A DNA stretch of 64,000 nucleotides from Sulfurimonas sp. (GCF_028714655.1 NZ_JAQTLY010000003.1:62001-126000); one strand, 5' to 3'. Counted from the first letter of the stretch, positions 17,886 through 26,882 are shown. A program made the numbers and translations. Notes: generated by a model not told the origin, from the sequence alone.

Positions 17886-18758
17886 ATGTCGACAGGAAAT
17901 AGATTGAAAATAGCTATTTGCGGTAAAAGCGGTCTGGTTGGCTCAAAGCTGGATAAGTTGTTTACTTCACAGCATAATGAGGTTATCGGTGTAAAAATAC
18001 GCGAAGATACATCAGCCCTTGATGTTGCAAAACAGATTGAGAAGTGCGATGTTTTGATCAATCTAAGCGGGGTTACTATTTTGGCCCGCTGGAGCAGTGA
18101 ATACAAAAAAAAGCTTTATAGCAGCCGTATAGATACAACAAAAAAATTGGTTGATGCCATAGAGATTTGCAAAGAGAAGCCTAAACTCTTTTTGACATCA
18201 TCTGCCGTGGGTATTTATGACTCTACTCATTCGCATAGTGATGATTCTACGGATTTTGCCGATGATTTTTTATCCGCACTCTGCAGAGATTGGGAAGCCG
18301 AAGCAAACAGAGCGCAAAACTTTGGAGTCAGAACGGTTGCAATGCGTTTTGGTGTTATATATGCAAAAGAGGGCGGTGCAATGGATAAGATACTGCCGCC
18401 TTTTAAAATGGGAGTTGGCGGAAAGCTCGGAAGCGGAGAGCAGATAGTATCGTGGATACATATAGACGACCTCTTAAGAGCGATTTTATTTATAATGAAG
18501 ACACCGGAAATAAGCGGCAGCGTAAACTTTACATCGCCGTATCCTCTTACAAACAGTGAACAAACCGAAATCTTGGGCAAGGTTCTAAACCGTCCCGTAT
18601 TTTTAGGCGTTCCATCGTTTGCTCTTAAGTTGGTTTTTGGAGAAGGCTCTAGGGTTATGCTTGACTCAAAAGAGGTTTATCCTGCAAAGCTGTTAGAACA
18701 CGGATTTGTTTTTGATTATGAAAAATTTGAAGACGCTTTGTTGGAAATAGTTAGGTAG
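17886..18758 (+). CDS. TIGR01777 family NAD(P)-dependent epimerase (SDR superfamily)
   Basis: A 290-aa extended short-chain dehydrogenase-like protein. It begins with the nucleotide-binding KIAICGKSGLVGSKL, has LINLSGVTILARWSSEYKKKLYSSRIDTT, the SSAVGIYD segment in place of a classic active-site block, and IVSWIHIDDLLRAI typical of this subfamily. Substrate is unknown. The ATG at 17886 is preferred to the GTG at 17874 because that GTGGAG supplies the ribosome-binding site. Followed after 15 bases by amrA. Confidence 0.85.
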   Translation: MSTGNRLKIAICGKSGLVGSKLDKLFTSQHNEVIGVKIREDTSALDVAKQIEKCDVLINLSGVTILARWSSEYKKKLYSSRIDTTKKLVDAIEICKEKPKLFLTSSAVGIYDSTHSHSDDSTDFADDFLSALCRDWEAEANRAQNFGVRTVAMRFGVIYAKEGGAMDKILPPFKMGVGGKLGSGEQIVSWIHIDDLLRAILFIMKTPEISGSVNFTSPYPLTNSEQTEILGKVLNRPVFLGVPSFALKLVFGEGSRVMLDSKEVYPAKLLEHGFVFDYEKFEDALLEIVR

Positions 18759-18773
18759 CCAAAGGAGAGCAAG

Positions 18774-19346
18774 ATGGTAAATCCAATTTTATTAAGAGTT
18801 GCAAAAAGTGCGATACTGCGTAAGTTTGACACCTCATACAAGTTTGACGAAAAAAGTTTGCTTGAGATTTATCCGCTATTAAAAAAAGAGGGTGCGGCTT
18901 TTGTGACGCTAAAATATGATCATCATTTGCGCGGCTGTATAGGTTCTATAATTGCGCATCGTTCATTGTACGACGATGTGGTCAACAATGCCGTGTCGGC
19001 TGCATTTAATGACCCAAGATTTCATCATCTTCATGAAAATGAGCTTTCTCATATTTGGGTTGAAGTCTCCGTTCTTACCGAGCCGGAAATTTTAGAGTAT
19101 GAAGATTTTAATGATTTGCTTAAAAAAGTAGAGCAGGGTGTTGACGGGCTTATCATAAAACACGATGTATATCAGGGAACTTTTTTGCCTCAAGTCTGGG
19201 AGCAGCTAAAAACGCCTAAAGAATTTTTGGAACATTTAAGTATGAAAGCAGGTTTAAGCCCATCCGTGTATGACCTGCATCCCGAGATATATAGATATCA
19301 TGTGGAAGCGATAGAAGAGAAGTTTGATGATATATTGCCGTTATAG
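18774..19346 (+). CDS. amrA: AmmeMemoRadiSam system protein A (AMMECR1 domain)
   Basis: A 190-aa protein with the AMMECR1 fold: AAFVTLKYDHHLRGCIGSIIAHRSLYDDVVNNAVSAAFNDPRF is the conserved block, including the LRGCIG motif. The family is one part of a three-part set (AMMECR1, Memo and a radical SAM protein) whose chemistry is not established. The Memo partner follows after 23 bases; the radical SAM partner is not in this stretch. Confidence 0.92.
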   Translation: MVNPILLRVAKSAILRKFDTSYKFDEKSLLEIYPLLKKEGAAFVTLKYDHHLRGCIGSIIAHRSLYDDVVNNAVSAAFNDPRFHHLHENELSHIWVEVSVLTEPEILEYEDFNDLLKKVEQGVDGLIIKHDVYQGTFLPQVWEQLKTPKEFLEHLSMKAGLSPSVYDLHPEIYRYHVEAIEEKFDDILPL

Positions 19347-19369
19347 AGATAAAGTCGCAGGAGTGTAAA

Positions 19370-20158
19370 ATGAAACGAAAAATGAGCGTAAGCGGTGCTT
19401 TTTATCCGGGAAGAGCCGTCGAGATTGAGAGATATTTTGAACATTTTAGTGCAATTTATGATGAAGACAGCGTTTTGCCCGATGTTAAAAGCAAAATAGT
19501 CATAGTTCCGCATGCCGGTTATGTCTACTCCGGATATAGCGCAAATGTTGCTTACAGGATATTGCAAAAGAGCGGAGCAAAAAAGTTTGTCGTAATCGGA
19601 CCGTCGCATAAAGTGGCGTTTGAGGGGATATCTCTGTGTGCATTTAGCTCGTATGAAACTCCTTTTGGAGATGTAGAGTGCTCGGATTTTTTACTGCAAA
19701 GCCTAAAGGAGCAGTTTAATCTTCCATGTGTCTTGCAAGCGCATGTCGAACATAGTACGGAAGTTCAATTTCCTTTCATAAAACACTATATAGAGGATGC
19801 CGAGATAGTGGAACTGGTATATTCGCAAGTCGAAGCTGAAGCGTTATCTGAAGTTATAGATTATATTTTAAAACAGAATAATTGCGGTGTTATCATAAGC
19901 AGCGATTTAAGCCATTTTTACACTCTTAGCAATGCAACAAGGCTGGATAATATCTGTTTGGAAGCAATCAAAAAGATGGATACGAATAGGCTTCATGAAG
20001 GGTGTGAGGCTTGCGGGATGACAGGCATTGAAGCACTGCTTATAAGCGTTAAAAAAAAGGGTTTAACTCCTCTTTTGCTTGATTATAGAACCAGTGCTGA
20101 TGCAAGCGGCGATATGCATAGAGTAGTCGGGTATGTAAGCGCTTGTTTTTATGAATAA
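19370..20158 (+). CDS. amrB: AmmeMemoRadiSam system protein B (Memo family)
   Basis: A 262-aa Memo-like protein: SGAFYPGRAVEIERYFEHF at the start, VPHAGYVYSGYSANVAYR with a conserved metal-site His, VIGPSHKVAFEGISLC, VEHSTEVQFPF and ISSDLSHFY. The fold is that of extradiol dioxygenases and the histidines are retained. It overlaps the cupin gene by eight bases, so the cupin may belong to the same pathway. Confidence 0.93.
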   Translation: MKRKMSVSGAFYPGRAVEIERYFEHFSAIYDEDSVLPDVKSKIVIVPHAGYVYSGYSANVAYRILQKSGAKKFVVIGPSHKVAFEGISLCAFSSYETPFGDVECSDFLLQSLKEQFNLPCVLQAHVEHSTEVQFPFIKHYIEDAEIVELVYSQVEAEALSEVIDYILKQNNCGVIISSDLSHFYTLSNATRLDNICLEAIKKMDTNRLHEGCEACGMTGIEALLISVKKKGLTPLLLDYRTSADASGDMHRVVGYVSACFYE

Positions 20159-20465
20159 AAATATATTTCAAAATATTCCAAAGCCTTGCGAAAATGAGTT
20201 TTTTGAAGAGCTTATTTTAAAAAATGGGGTAAAGATAGAGAGAATCGTATCTTTCGGACATACTACGAAAGAGTTTGAATGGTACGACCAAGAGAGCGAT
20301 GAATGGGTAGTTTTGCTTCAAGGAGAGGCTCTGCTCTCTTTTTTAGATGAAACTGATGTACGAATGAAAGCCGGAGATTATATAAATATTCCTGCACATA
20401 AAAAACATAGAGTATCGTGGACTAAACCGGATGAAGAGACTGTTTGGCTGGCGGTGCATTATTGA
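20151..20465 (+). CDS. Small cupin protein
   Basis: A 104-aa single-domain cupin with motif 1 residues in GHTTKEFEWYDQESDEWVVLLQGEALLSF and motif 2 in GDYINIPAHKKHRVSWT. Metal-binding His residues appear only partly conserved (HKKHRV is present, motif 1 lacks the usual HxH). Probably binds or modifies a small ligand; the substrate is unknown. Its start overlaps the amrB 3' end by eight bases. Confidence 0.8.
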   Translation: MNKNIFQNIPKPCENEFFEELILKNGVKIERIVSFGHTTKEFEWYDQESDEWVVLLQGEALLSFLDETDVRMKAGDYINIPAHKKHRVSWTKPDEETVWLAVHY

Positions 20466-20513
20466 TGTTGAGAGTATATGAAAATTAGGTAAAATACCGA
20501 ACTAAAAAATTAG

Positions 20514-20534
20514 ATTCCAAATCAAGTTTGGAAT
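20514..20534. repeat. Palindrome of the ATTCCAA...TTGGAAT family
   Basis: ATTCCAA-atcaagt-TTGGAAT, abutting the AAGGG ribosome-binding site of the DUF475 gene. Relatives sit at 23700-23720 and 29973-29993. Confidence 0.7.
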
Positions 20535-20547
20535 AAGGGTTGATATA

Positions 20548-21570
20548 TTGAAATATTTTAAGTTTTCTTTTATTTTTACATTTATATGTTTGCTGATTGC
20601 CGGATGGTGGGGATATAATTTTGGAGGTTGGATTAATGCCGTAAATTTAATGTTTATAGCGCTGATTCTCGGACTTATGGAAGTGTCTCTCTCTTTTGAC
20701 AACGCCGTCGTAAATGCTTCGATTTTAAAAACTTGGGATGAGCATTGGAAAAAACTTTTCTTAACCGTCGGTATTTTGGTTGCAGTTTTTGGGATGAGAC
20801 TTCTTTTTCCTCTTGTGATTGTGGCTCAAACTGCTGATTTGGGACTTTTAGAAGTTTGGAACTTGGCACTTGAGAATCCCGTCGAATATTCTAACAAGCT
20901 TGTTGCTCATCATGCCGAAATATCCGCCTTTGGAGGGATGTTTTTATTGCTTGTTTTTCTTAACTTTATGCTTGATGAAGAAAAGAGTGTTCATTGGTTT
21001 GAAGCTCTTGAAGAGAAGTTAGGATTGCTTGGAAAAATTGAAGCTATCTCTATTTTTATAGCGATTGTAATTTTAATGATTTTTACCTCTTTTGTAGATC
21101 AGGAGAGCAAATTAGTCGTGCTAAGTGCCGGACTGTGGGGAATTGTTATATATGTGGGCGTTGATATAATCGGAGTTGTTTTAGAAAAAGAAGAGGATGA
21201 TCCTTCTCTAGCCGATGTTGTAAAAAAAGGAAGTGTAGGCAGCTTTTTATACTTAGAAGTTTTGGATGCATCCTTTTCTTTTGACGGCGTGATAGGCGCT
21301 TTTGCCATAACAAAAGATATAGTAGCCATTATGCTGGGTCTTGGAATCGGAGCAATGTTTGTGAGATCTTTGACTATATATCTGGTTGAAAAAGGAACGC
21401 TTGACGAATATATATATTTGGAACACGGCGCACATTATGCCATAGGAATATTGGCTCTTATTATGCTCTTTGGTATGGAATTTCATATACCTGAAGTATT
21501 TACCGGACTTATCGGTATAGCTTTTATAGTGTTATCATTATGGTCTTCGGTTAAAAAAAATAGAGCTTGA
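20548..21570 (+). CDS. DUF475 (TerC-like) integral membrane protein
   Basis: A 340-aa inner-membrane protein with about eight or nine hydrophobic segments. The conserved blocks LGLMEVSLSFDNAVVNASIL and LEVLDASFSFDGVIGAFAI place acidic residues inside membrane helices, as in TerC-like proteins thought to move or sense metal ions. The substrate is not known. The start is a TTG preceded by AAGGG; no in-frame ATG lies nearby. The upstream palindrome comes close to this site. Confidence 0.85.
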   Translation: MKYFKFSFIFTFICLLIAGWWGYNFGGWINAVNLMFIALILGLMEVSLSFDNAVVNASILKTWDEHWKKLFLTVGILVAVFGMRLLFPLVIVAQTADLGLLEVWNLALENPVEYSNKLVAHHAEISAFGGMFLLLVFLNFMLDEEKSVHWFEALEEKLGLLGKIEAISIFIAIVILMIFTSFVDQESKLVVLSAGLWGIVIYVGVDIIGVVLEKEEDDPSLADVVKKGSVGSFLYLEVLDASFSFDGVIGAFAITKDIVAIMLGLGIGAMFVRSLTIYLVEKGTLDEYIYLEHGAHYAIGILALIMLFGMEFHIPEVFTGLIGIAFIVLSLWSSVKKNRA

Positions 21571-21594
21571 AACCAAGCGGTAATTGAAATATGT

Positions 21595-21600
21595 TATAAT
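21595..21600 (+). promoter_or_regulatory. Extended -10 promoter of the leader-ORF/CNNM unit
   Basis: TGtTATAAT, an extended -10, ending 32 bases before a small leader ORF. The predicted transcript start would be near 21607. Confidence 0.55.
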
Positions 21601-21631
21601 GCTACTCTAAAAAAAATAAAGGAATTTTATA

Positions 21632-21694
21632 ATGACCCAAAGCGACCCCGCCTCGCAAAGTTTTAACCGCATTGCCATAGGAACAGCCCTATGA
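21632..21694 (+). CDS. Possible 20-residue leader peptide before the CNNM gene
   Basis: Frame ATG to TGA encoding MTQSDPASQSFNRIAIGTAL, too short for usual gene callers. AAAGGA lies eight bases before its ATG, and its stop overlaps the next gene's start as ATGA. It has higher G+C (CCCC, CGCC) than its surroundings. It may couple translation of the membrane protein or sense something during translation; both ideas are inference. It could also be chance. Confidence 0.4.
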   Translation: MTQSDPASQSFNRIAIGTAL

Positions 21695-22767
21695 CACTAT
21701 TGATAATTTATCTCTCAATCGCCCTTTTTATATCATTTATGTGTTCCGGTTTGGAAGCAGTTTTACTCTCTAGTACCAATTCGTATGTTGAAAGCTTGTC
21801 TAAGGATCATAATGAAGATTTAGTCAACAAAATCAAAAGATTAAAAGCAGATATCGACAAACCGATTTCATCTATTTTGACGGTAAACACTTTTGCCCAC
21901 ACTATGGGTGCAGCAGGTGTAGGTGCTCAAGCCCAGATTGTTTTTGGTGATGAGTGGCAAACGCTTATCGCTTTTATCGTGACGCTGCTTATTTTATATT
22001 TTTCAGAGATTATTCCTAAAACATATGGTGTTTTATATTGGAAAAAATTGCTGATTCCATCGGCGCATTTGATCTCGTTTTTAGTGACTATTACTACTCC
22101 TTTTACATGGTTTTCTTCGTTTTTAACAAACTCTATTTCAAAAAATAAAAAACATCAAAGCAGTTTTTCGCGAGATGAAATTATGGCAGTTGTTGCTCTG
22201 GGTGAAAAAGAGGGGACTATCCTTAGTAAAGAGAGTGACCTTATTGAAAATCTTTTAAAACTAAAAAATATAAAAGCAAAAGATATTATGACCCCAAGAA
22301 GCGTTGTTTTTGCTATGTCTGCTTCTACGACGATAGAAGATGCCATAGAAGACGACCGAATGTATATCCACTCCCGCATACCGATTTTTAGAGAAACGCT
22401 TGATGATGTCGTAGGTATCGTTTTTAATCAAAGAATTCTTGAAGAGAGCAATGAAGATAATGACAATATTACTTTAGAGAGCATCTCGCATGAAGTGCAT
22501 ATGGTGTCTGAGAATCTTCCCGTACCAAATCTTATAGATCAGTTTGTAAAACGAAAAACACACCTTTTTATAGTATATGATAATTATGGGCAGACGGTAG
22601 GTGTAGTTACTCTTGAAGATGCGATAGAGACACTTTTGGGGGTTGAAATCGTAGATGAGATGGATGAAATCGAAGATATGCAGGTTTTTGCAAAAGATAG
22701 AAGCAAACAGTTCCAAGACCGTATGAAAATTGAGAGAAAAAAACTTGAAAAAGCCAAGCTTGCTTAG
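21691..22767 (+). CDS. CNNM/CBS-domain membrane protein (hemolysin C/CorC-like family)
   Basis: A 358-aa protein: residues 1-150 hold the CNNM transmembrane domain (about four helices, with ALFISFMCSGLEAVLLSS and FAHTMGAAGVGAQ), followed by a cytoplasmic CBS pair (IMTPRSVVFAMSASTTIEDAIE and HLFIVYDNYGQTVGVVTLEDAIETLLG). Relatives take part in magnesium or cobalt transport. The CorC_HlyC domain usual at the C-terminus is absent; only a charged tail (KIERKKLEKAKLA) follows. Two start signals: its own AGGA and coupling to the leader ORF. Confidence 0.87.
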   Translation: MTLLIIYLSIALFISFMCSGLEAVLLSSTNSYVESLSKDHNEDLVNKIKRLKADIDKPISSILTVNTFAHTMGAAGVGAQAQIVFGDEWQTLIAFIVTLLILYFSEIIPKTYGVLYWKKLLIPSAHLISFLVTITTPFTWFSSFLTNSISKNKKHQSSFSRDEIMAVVALGEKEGTILSKESDLIENLLKLKNIKAKDIMTPRSVVFAMSASTTIEDAIEDDRMYIHSRIPIFRETLDDVVGIVFNQRILEESNEDNDNITLESISHEVHMVSENLPVPNLIDQFVKRKTHLFIVYDNYGQTVGVVTLEDAIETLLGVEIVDEMDEIEDMQVFAKDRSKQFQDRMKIERKKLEKAKLA

Positions 22768-22778
22768 TGGAGAAGAGA

Positions 22779-23624
22779 ATGGTTAAAGTAAGTGCAATTC
22801 AGATGAGTATGAGCGAAGATAAAGTCTCAAATGTCGATAAAGCAGAAGCATTAGCGAGAGAAGCGGCAAAAAACGGTGCGCAAATCATACTTTTGCCTGA
22901 ACTCTTTGAAGGCTTGTATTTTTGCAAAGATATGGATGAAAAGTACTTTTCATGGGCAGCACCGAGAGAGAAAAATGTTCTTATAGGGAGATTTTCTGCT
23001 TTGGCAAAAGAATTGAAAGTTGTAATTCTTATCAGCTATTTTGAAAAGAGCGATGAGGGATATTTTAACTCTCTAGTCGTTGCAGATGCAGACGGTCGTG
23101 TTATGGACAACTATCGCAAGACTCATATTCCCGACGGTCCTGGGTATGAAGAGAAGTTTTATTTCAAACCGGGAAACAGCGGATTTAAGGTTTATGATAC
23201 CGCTTACGCTAAAATAGGCGTGGGCATCTGCTGGGATCAATGGTTTTGTGAAACGGCAAGGGCTTTGACGCTTATGGGTGCGGAGATTATTTTTTATCCG
23301 ACTGCTATCGGAAGCGAGCCTGAAATTCATCTTGACTCTAAAGAGCATTGGCAGAGAGTTCAAATGGGGCATGCTGCGACAAATACCGTTCCCGTTGTTG
23401 TAGCAAACCGTATCGGCGAAGAAAAAGGCGATATGTGCATGCTTGATTTTTACGGCTCATCATTTATAACGGACTATACCGGTGCAAAAATCGCCGAAGC
23501 CTCAAGAGATAAAGAGGAGATAATCTACGCCGACTTTGACATAGAAGAGAACCAAAAACAGAGACACTATTGGGGACTTATAAGAGATAGGCAGCCAAAA
23601 GCGTATAACAATATTTGTAATTGA
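22779..23624 (+). CDS. aguB: N-carbamoylputrescine amidase
   Basis: Carbon-nitrogen hydrolase that makes putrescine from N-carbamoylputrescine. The 281-aa protein has the Glu-Lys-Cys triad in LLPELFEG, YRKTHIPDGPGYEEKFYFKPGN and GVGICWDQWFCETARAL. The PDGPGYEEKFYF stretch is typical of AguB. The ATG at 22779 is chosen because GGAG lies six bases upstream; the GTG at 22767 overlaps the previous stop. The agmatine deiminase gene aguA is not adjacent. Confidence 0.92.
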   Translation: MVKVSAIQMSMSEDKVSNVDKAEALAREAAKNGAQIILLPELFEGLYFCKDMDEKYFSWAAPREKNVLIGRFSALAKELKVVILISYFEKSDEGYFNSLVVADADGRVMDNYRKTHIPDGPGYEEKFYFKPGNSGFKVYDTAYAKIGVGICWDQWFCETARALTLMGAEIIFYPTAIGSEPEIHLDSKEHWQRVQMGHAATNTVPVVVANRIGEEKGDMCMLDFYGSSFITDYTGAKIAEASRDKEEIIYADFDIEENQKQRHYWGLIRDRQPKAYNNICN

Positions 23625-23848
23625 AACCTCTGAACTATACCCTAAATGACCAAAGGAAATACCCTTGCGGTACAAGTTCATGGTAACGGGTAGTTCGTCA
23701 TTCCAAGCTTGACTTGGAATCTAGTTTATGATTTAATCAGAGGGTTTAATTGAATATATGTTACAAGAAAAAATTTACTTCTTATCAACATAAAAATTGG
23801 AACTATTATTGCTTTAAATAGCAAAATAGTCCAAAAAAGGGTGTGTTG
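23625..23848. repeat. Intergenic repeat block after aguB
   Basis: Holds a 34-base element (23645-23678) that recurs inverted at 28415-28448 with 30 of 34 bases identical, and a palindrome ATTCCAAGC-ttg-ACTTGGAAT (23700-23720) next to it. The remaining bases are A+T-rich and presumably carry the J-domain gene promoter. No gene is seen. Confidence 0.65.
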
Positions 23849-24652
23849 ATGGAGATTGTATTAAGAAATAATCTTATTCTTGTTACTACGGACTTTGATA
23901 CATTAAATACTCAGTGGATGAAAGATTTTTTAAACAATCATTCAAGAGGTATGCTTTTTTTACCAAAAGCCGTGATGGTATTTAGAAATGAAACTTTAAC
24001 CGAGGTTAGAGAAGAGTTTATAAAAGAGTTAAGCCAGTACCATGCCGCAAAACACGATTTCTCTCATGAGTTTTTTCTGCGTTCGATGCTAAAATTCGGA
24101 AATCAGCCAATCAGAATAGAGTTAAATAGGGATGAAGAGCCGCAAAATGTAAAAGTCAATCTCTATGCCTACAACAGCGATACGGTACTAATCACTCTTG
24201 ATTATCCAAACTCTTGGGTTTTAAGCTATCTTCGTTCCCAGCTTGAAGTTTATGTAGAGAGAGGAACAGACACATCTTTGGTTCTTGATGTTTCCGACTA
24301 TAGAGCAAAAGCCAGACTGGAGAGAGCTTTAAATAAACGACATGTCCTGCACTATCAAATTAGTTATAGTTACAACAGCCGTTTTATCAGTAAACTATAT
24401 AGCGATTTTGCAAACTTTAGCTTTGGAACCCTTTGCAGGGATGAAGAGGATACTCAAAAAAACTATTTTTATACTGTTTTACAGTGTCCGATCGGAGCGA
24501 GCCAAGACACTATAAAAGATAGTTACAAAAGGCTTGCAAAGGCTTACCATCCGGATAAAATCCTGCAGGAAGCTCCGCATATGGTAAAGCGTTACACTCA
24601 AAAATTTCAACAGCTGCAAGAGGCGTACTCTGCACTGCGAGTAGTCAGTTAA
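23849..24652 (+). CDS. Protein with C-terminal J domain
   Basis: A 267-aa protein ending in a J domain (about residues 205-267: YFYTVLQCPIGASQDTIKDSYKRLAKAYHPDKI) that keeps the HPD motif required to stimulate DnaK. The N-terminal 200 residues are not recognised; they have no glycine-rich or zinc region, so this is not a DnaJ or CbpA. A J domain placed at the C-terminus suggests a dedicated DnaK recruiter. The start at ATG 23849 has AAGGG eight bases upstream. The 3' end overlaps the convergent DUF234 gene by eight bases. Confidence 0.82.
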   Translation: MEIVLRNNLILVTTDFDTLNTQWMKDFLNNHSRGMLFLPKAVMVFRNETLTEVREEFIKELSQYHAAKHDFSHEFFLRSMLKFGNQPIRIELNRDEEPQNVKVNLYAYNSDTVLITLDYPNSWVLSYLRSQLEVYVERGTDTSLVLDVSDYRAKARLERALNKRHVLHYQISYSYNSRFISKLYSDFANFSFGTLCRDEEDTQKNYFYTVLQCPIGASQDTIKDSYKRLAKAYHPDKILQEAPHMVKRYTQKFQQLQEAYSALRVVS

Positions 24653-25598
24653 ACTTATCTTTAAAAAGTTCTTCCGTCGGTTCATCTTTTTTTACATTTT
24701 TCAAAAGTGCGTTAAAGTCATTTGCCGTGTATAGTGCCAATTTTTTGCCTTGATCTTTTGACAACTCATTAGAGAAGCCTCTTTTTGAAAATATAACGAT
24801 TTGAGTCGGCTCAATTTGGAGTTTTTCGCACTTCTCTACTATTCTGTGCCATTCGCTTTTGTTTACTTTGTGGTTTGTCCACTTGCACTCCGCAATATAA
24901 ATTTTTTCATCTTTTGTTATAGTAAGTATATCTATCTCGACATTGGCATCCCAATAACTGCCTGAACTAAGGATTTGCGAATCTCTGAGATTATAATTTA
25001 GAAGAATTTCTGAGAGTTCTTCAAAAACCAAACTTGTATAACCGTTTTGTCTTATCTGAAAATCTTTTAAAAATTCTTCATATTCGCCTTGTTCTATTTT
25101 TTTTGCGTGAGGAACTATAAAGTAGAACCAAAATCTTATAAAAGGGTGCGTGAAAAGCACTTTATGAGATATTCTATGTCTTGCAATCTCTCTTTTTAGT
25201 TTGCCGTTTGGGTTGAGGCTGCGTGCGGGTTCTTCTCTTGAGAACTCTATTTGAATCAGCCCTTTTTGCACAAGATAGTTGAGTGCACTTCCGCCGTTTG
25301 CATTGTTAAGCCCCGCTCTGTTAAAAGCTGAGAAAATCTTTCTATCACCTACCGCTAAAGCATGAAGAAGTCGCGAACACTCTCTGTTTGCCAAAGTTAA
25401 ATCTTCTATTTTCTTATTTATTGTTTTGTAATTTTCAAGAATTAGCTCTTTTATTAAAAAAATCATCTCTTTGGTCGTATCTATCTCCCAGCCAAGTCCT
25501 CCAAACACAGCAAAGTACTCAATTTGCACTTCCATGTCATCGGGATAATTTCTTGCATAAAATGAACGAAATTGTTCTAATAGTTTGTTTTTTAACAT
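24645..25598 (-). CDS. Orphan DUF234 protein with nuclease-like motif
   Basis: A 317-aa protein. Around residue 100 a winged-helix-like segment (GGSALNYLVQKGLIQIEF) is followed by a DUF234-type C-terminal domain with VEIDILTITKDEKIYIAECKW, matching the E-x-D...E-x-K layout of PD-(D/E)xK nucleases, with Cys between the last two. DUF234 is normally attached to an AAA ATPase of the kind seen at 14317 and 27150, but no Walker motif is present here. Either a free-standing form or a truncated ATPase; a start at 25598 gives a complete-looking frame. Confidence 0.75.
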   Translation of the reverse strand: MLKNKLLEQFRSFYARNYPDDMEVQIEYFAVFGGLGWEIDTTKEMIFLIKELILENYKTINKKIEDLTLANRECSRLLHALAVGDRKIFSAFNRAGLNNANGGSALNYLVQKGLIQIEFSREEPARSLNPNGKLKREIARHRISHKVLFTHPFIRFWFYFIVPHAKKIEQGEYEEFLKDFQIRQNGYTSLVFEELSEILLNYNLRDSQILSSGSYWDANVEIDILTITKDEKIYIAECKWTNHKVNKSEWHRIVEKCEKLQIEPTQIVIFSKRGFSNELSKDQGKKLALYTANDFNALLKNVKKDEPTEELFKDKFN

Positions 25599-25610
25599 AA
25601 ATTTATTTTA

Positions 25611-26882
25611 TCATAATTCACTTCCCCATTTCAACATATCTATGCCGTACTTCTCTCTTATGTTTTGCGAATGTTGTGTCAGTTTGTGCATTTTCAACTC
25701 ATCATGAAATCCTATGAGCGATAACTCTTTTTTAGACTCTCTTGTAAAGCTTGAACAGTTTATGCTTATTCTAATCACATACAGTCTTTTATAAACATCT
25801 GCTTCGTTAAAAAGGCTCAAGCACAAAGAGTCAAACTTTTTTTCCGTAAAAATCTCACACAAGCTTATATTTTTATGGGATTTTTGATTCATCTCGTAAG
25901 CTATGCTTAGGTGAAAAACGGTAGGAATTACTCTTAGTTTTAAAACTGCAAAACTCAGGTGTCTAGCAAGAATATGTACTCTCCTCTCCAACTCGCCTCT
26001 GTCGTATAGAGGGTCAAAAGTGCGTGATATTCCTATGGATTTTCGCCTGTGCTCTGTTTGAATTTCATCATCGCTCATCCCGCATACTCTGGCATAAAGC
26101 TCTTTTGCATAAGCTCCCCATGATTCAACGGTTCCTCTTCTTTTTTTTAGCTCTCCTAGTGTATGAATCCGAGCAGAGAGAAGTTTTGTTTTCATGCTCT
26201 TACCGATTCCCGCAAACTCTCCTACGGGAATCTTCTCTATAAAACTTTCCAACTCATGCGGATATACGACTCTGCATCCAAACGGTTTGGCGTAGGTTGT
26301 AGCAAGTTTGGCAATGTAGCGGGTTTTTGCCGCACCGATTGAGACGGGAAGTTTTATCACATCTTTTATCTCATTTTTTAAATTTTTAATAAAATCCTCC
26401 ACATCACCATCTTCAACCCAGCCGCCGAGATCCCCGTAAAATTCGTCAATGCTTGCCTGCTCGATTAACGGTATCTTTGTTTGCAAAAATTCATGAAGCT
26501 CATGCGAGAGTTTTTGATAGAGCGACATATCGGGAGCTTTGATGATGAGATGCGGACAGAGTGAGAGCGCTTCTTTTATACTCATGGCAGTCTTTACGCC
26601 GTAAGCCCTTGCTTCGTAGCTTGAAGTGGTAAGAATACCTCGCACGCGCCCGTCCTCATCTTTAAAAGCATCTATATCATCGTCTTTGGCTTCATACGCT
26701 TTGTAAAAAGTGGGCACGAATGAACCTGAGTTCTCAAGGTTTACGCTCTGATTTTTCGCCTCTTTGTTAAATATTTTTGTGTCACTCCGCCCGCCGATGG
26801 CAACGGGTCTGCCAAGAAGTAACGGCTCTTTAATCCTTGTAGCGCTTACAAAAAAGCAGTCTATATCTATATGTATTTTCAT
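25611..26882 (-). CDS. dinB: Y-family DNA polymerase (Pol IV type)
   Basis: Error-prone translesion polymerase. The 423-aa protein from the chosen start begins MKIHIDIDCFFVSATRIKEPLL with the first catalytic Asp pair, then SSYEARAYGVKTAMSIKEAL, and the catalytic SIDEFYGDL. The helix-hairpin-helix (IPVGEFAGIGKSMKTKLLSARIHTLGEL) and little-finger domain follow. A longer frame adds 18 residues with no similarity to the family, so I reject it. The ribosome-binding site is weak. In this phylum some members replace the RecA-linked UmuC; the C-terminus shows no clear clamp-binding motif. Confidence 0.88.
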   Translation of the reverse strand: MKIHIDIDCFFVSATRIKEPLLLGRPVAIGGRSDTKIFNKEAKNQSVNLENSGSFVPTFYKAYEAKDDDIDAFKDEDGRVRGILTTSSYEARAYGVKTAMSIKEALSLCPHLIIKAPDMSLYQKLSHELHEFLQTKIPLIEQASIDEFYGDLGGWVEDGDVEDFIKNLKNEIKDVIKLPVSIGAAKTRYIAKLATTYAKPFGCRVVYPHELESFIEKIPVGEFAGIGKSMKTKLLSARIHTLGELKKRRGTVESWGAYAKELYARVCGMSDDEIQTEHRRKSIGISRTFDPLYDRGELERRVHILARHLSFAVLKLRVIPTVFHLSIAYEMNQKSHKNISLCEIFTEKKFDSLCLSLFNEADVYKRLYVIRISINCSSFTRESKKELSLIGFHDELKMHKLTQHSQNIREKYGIDMLKWGSEL

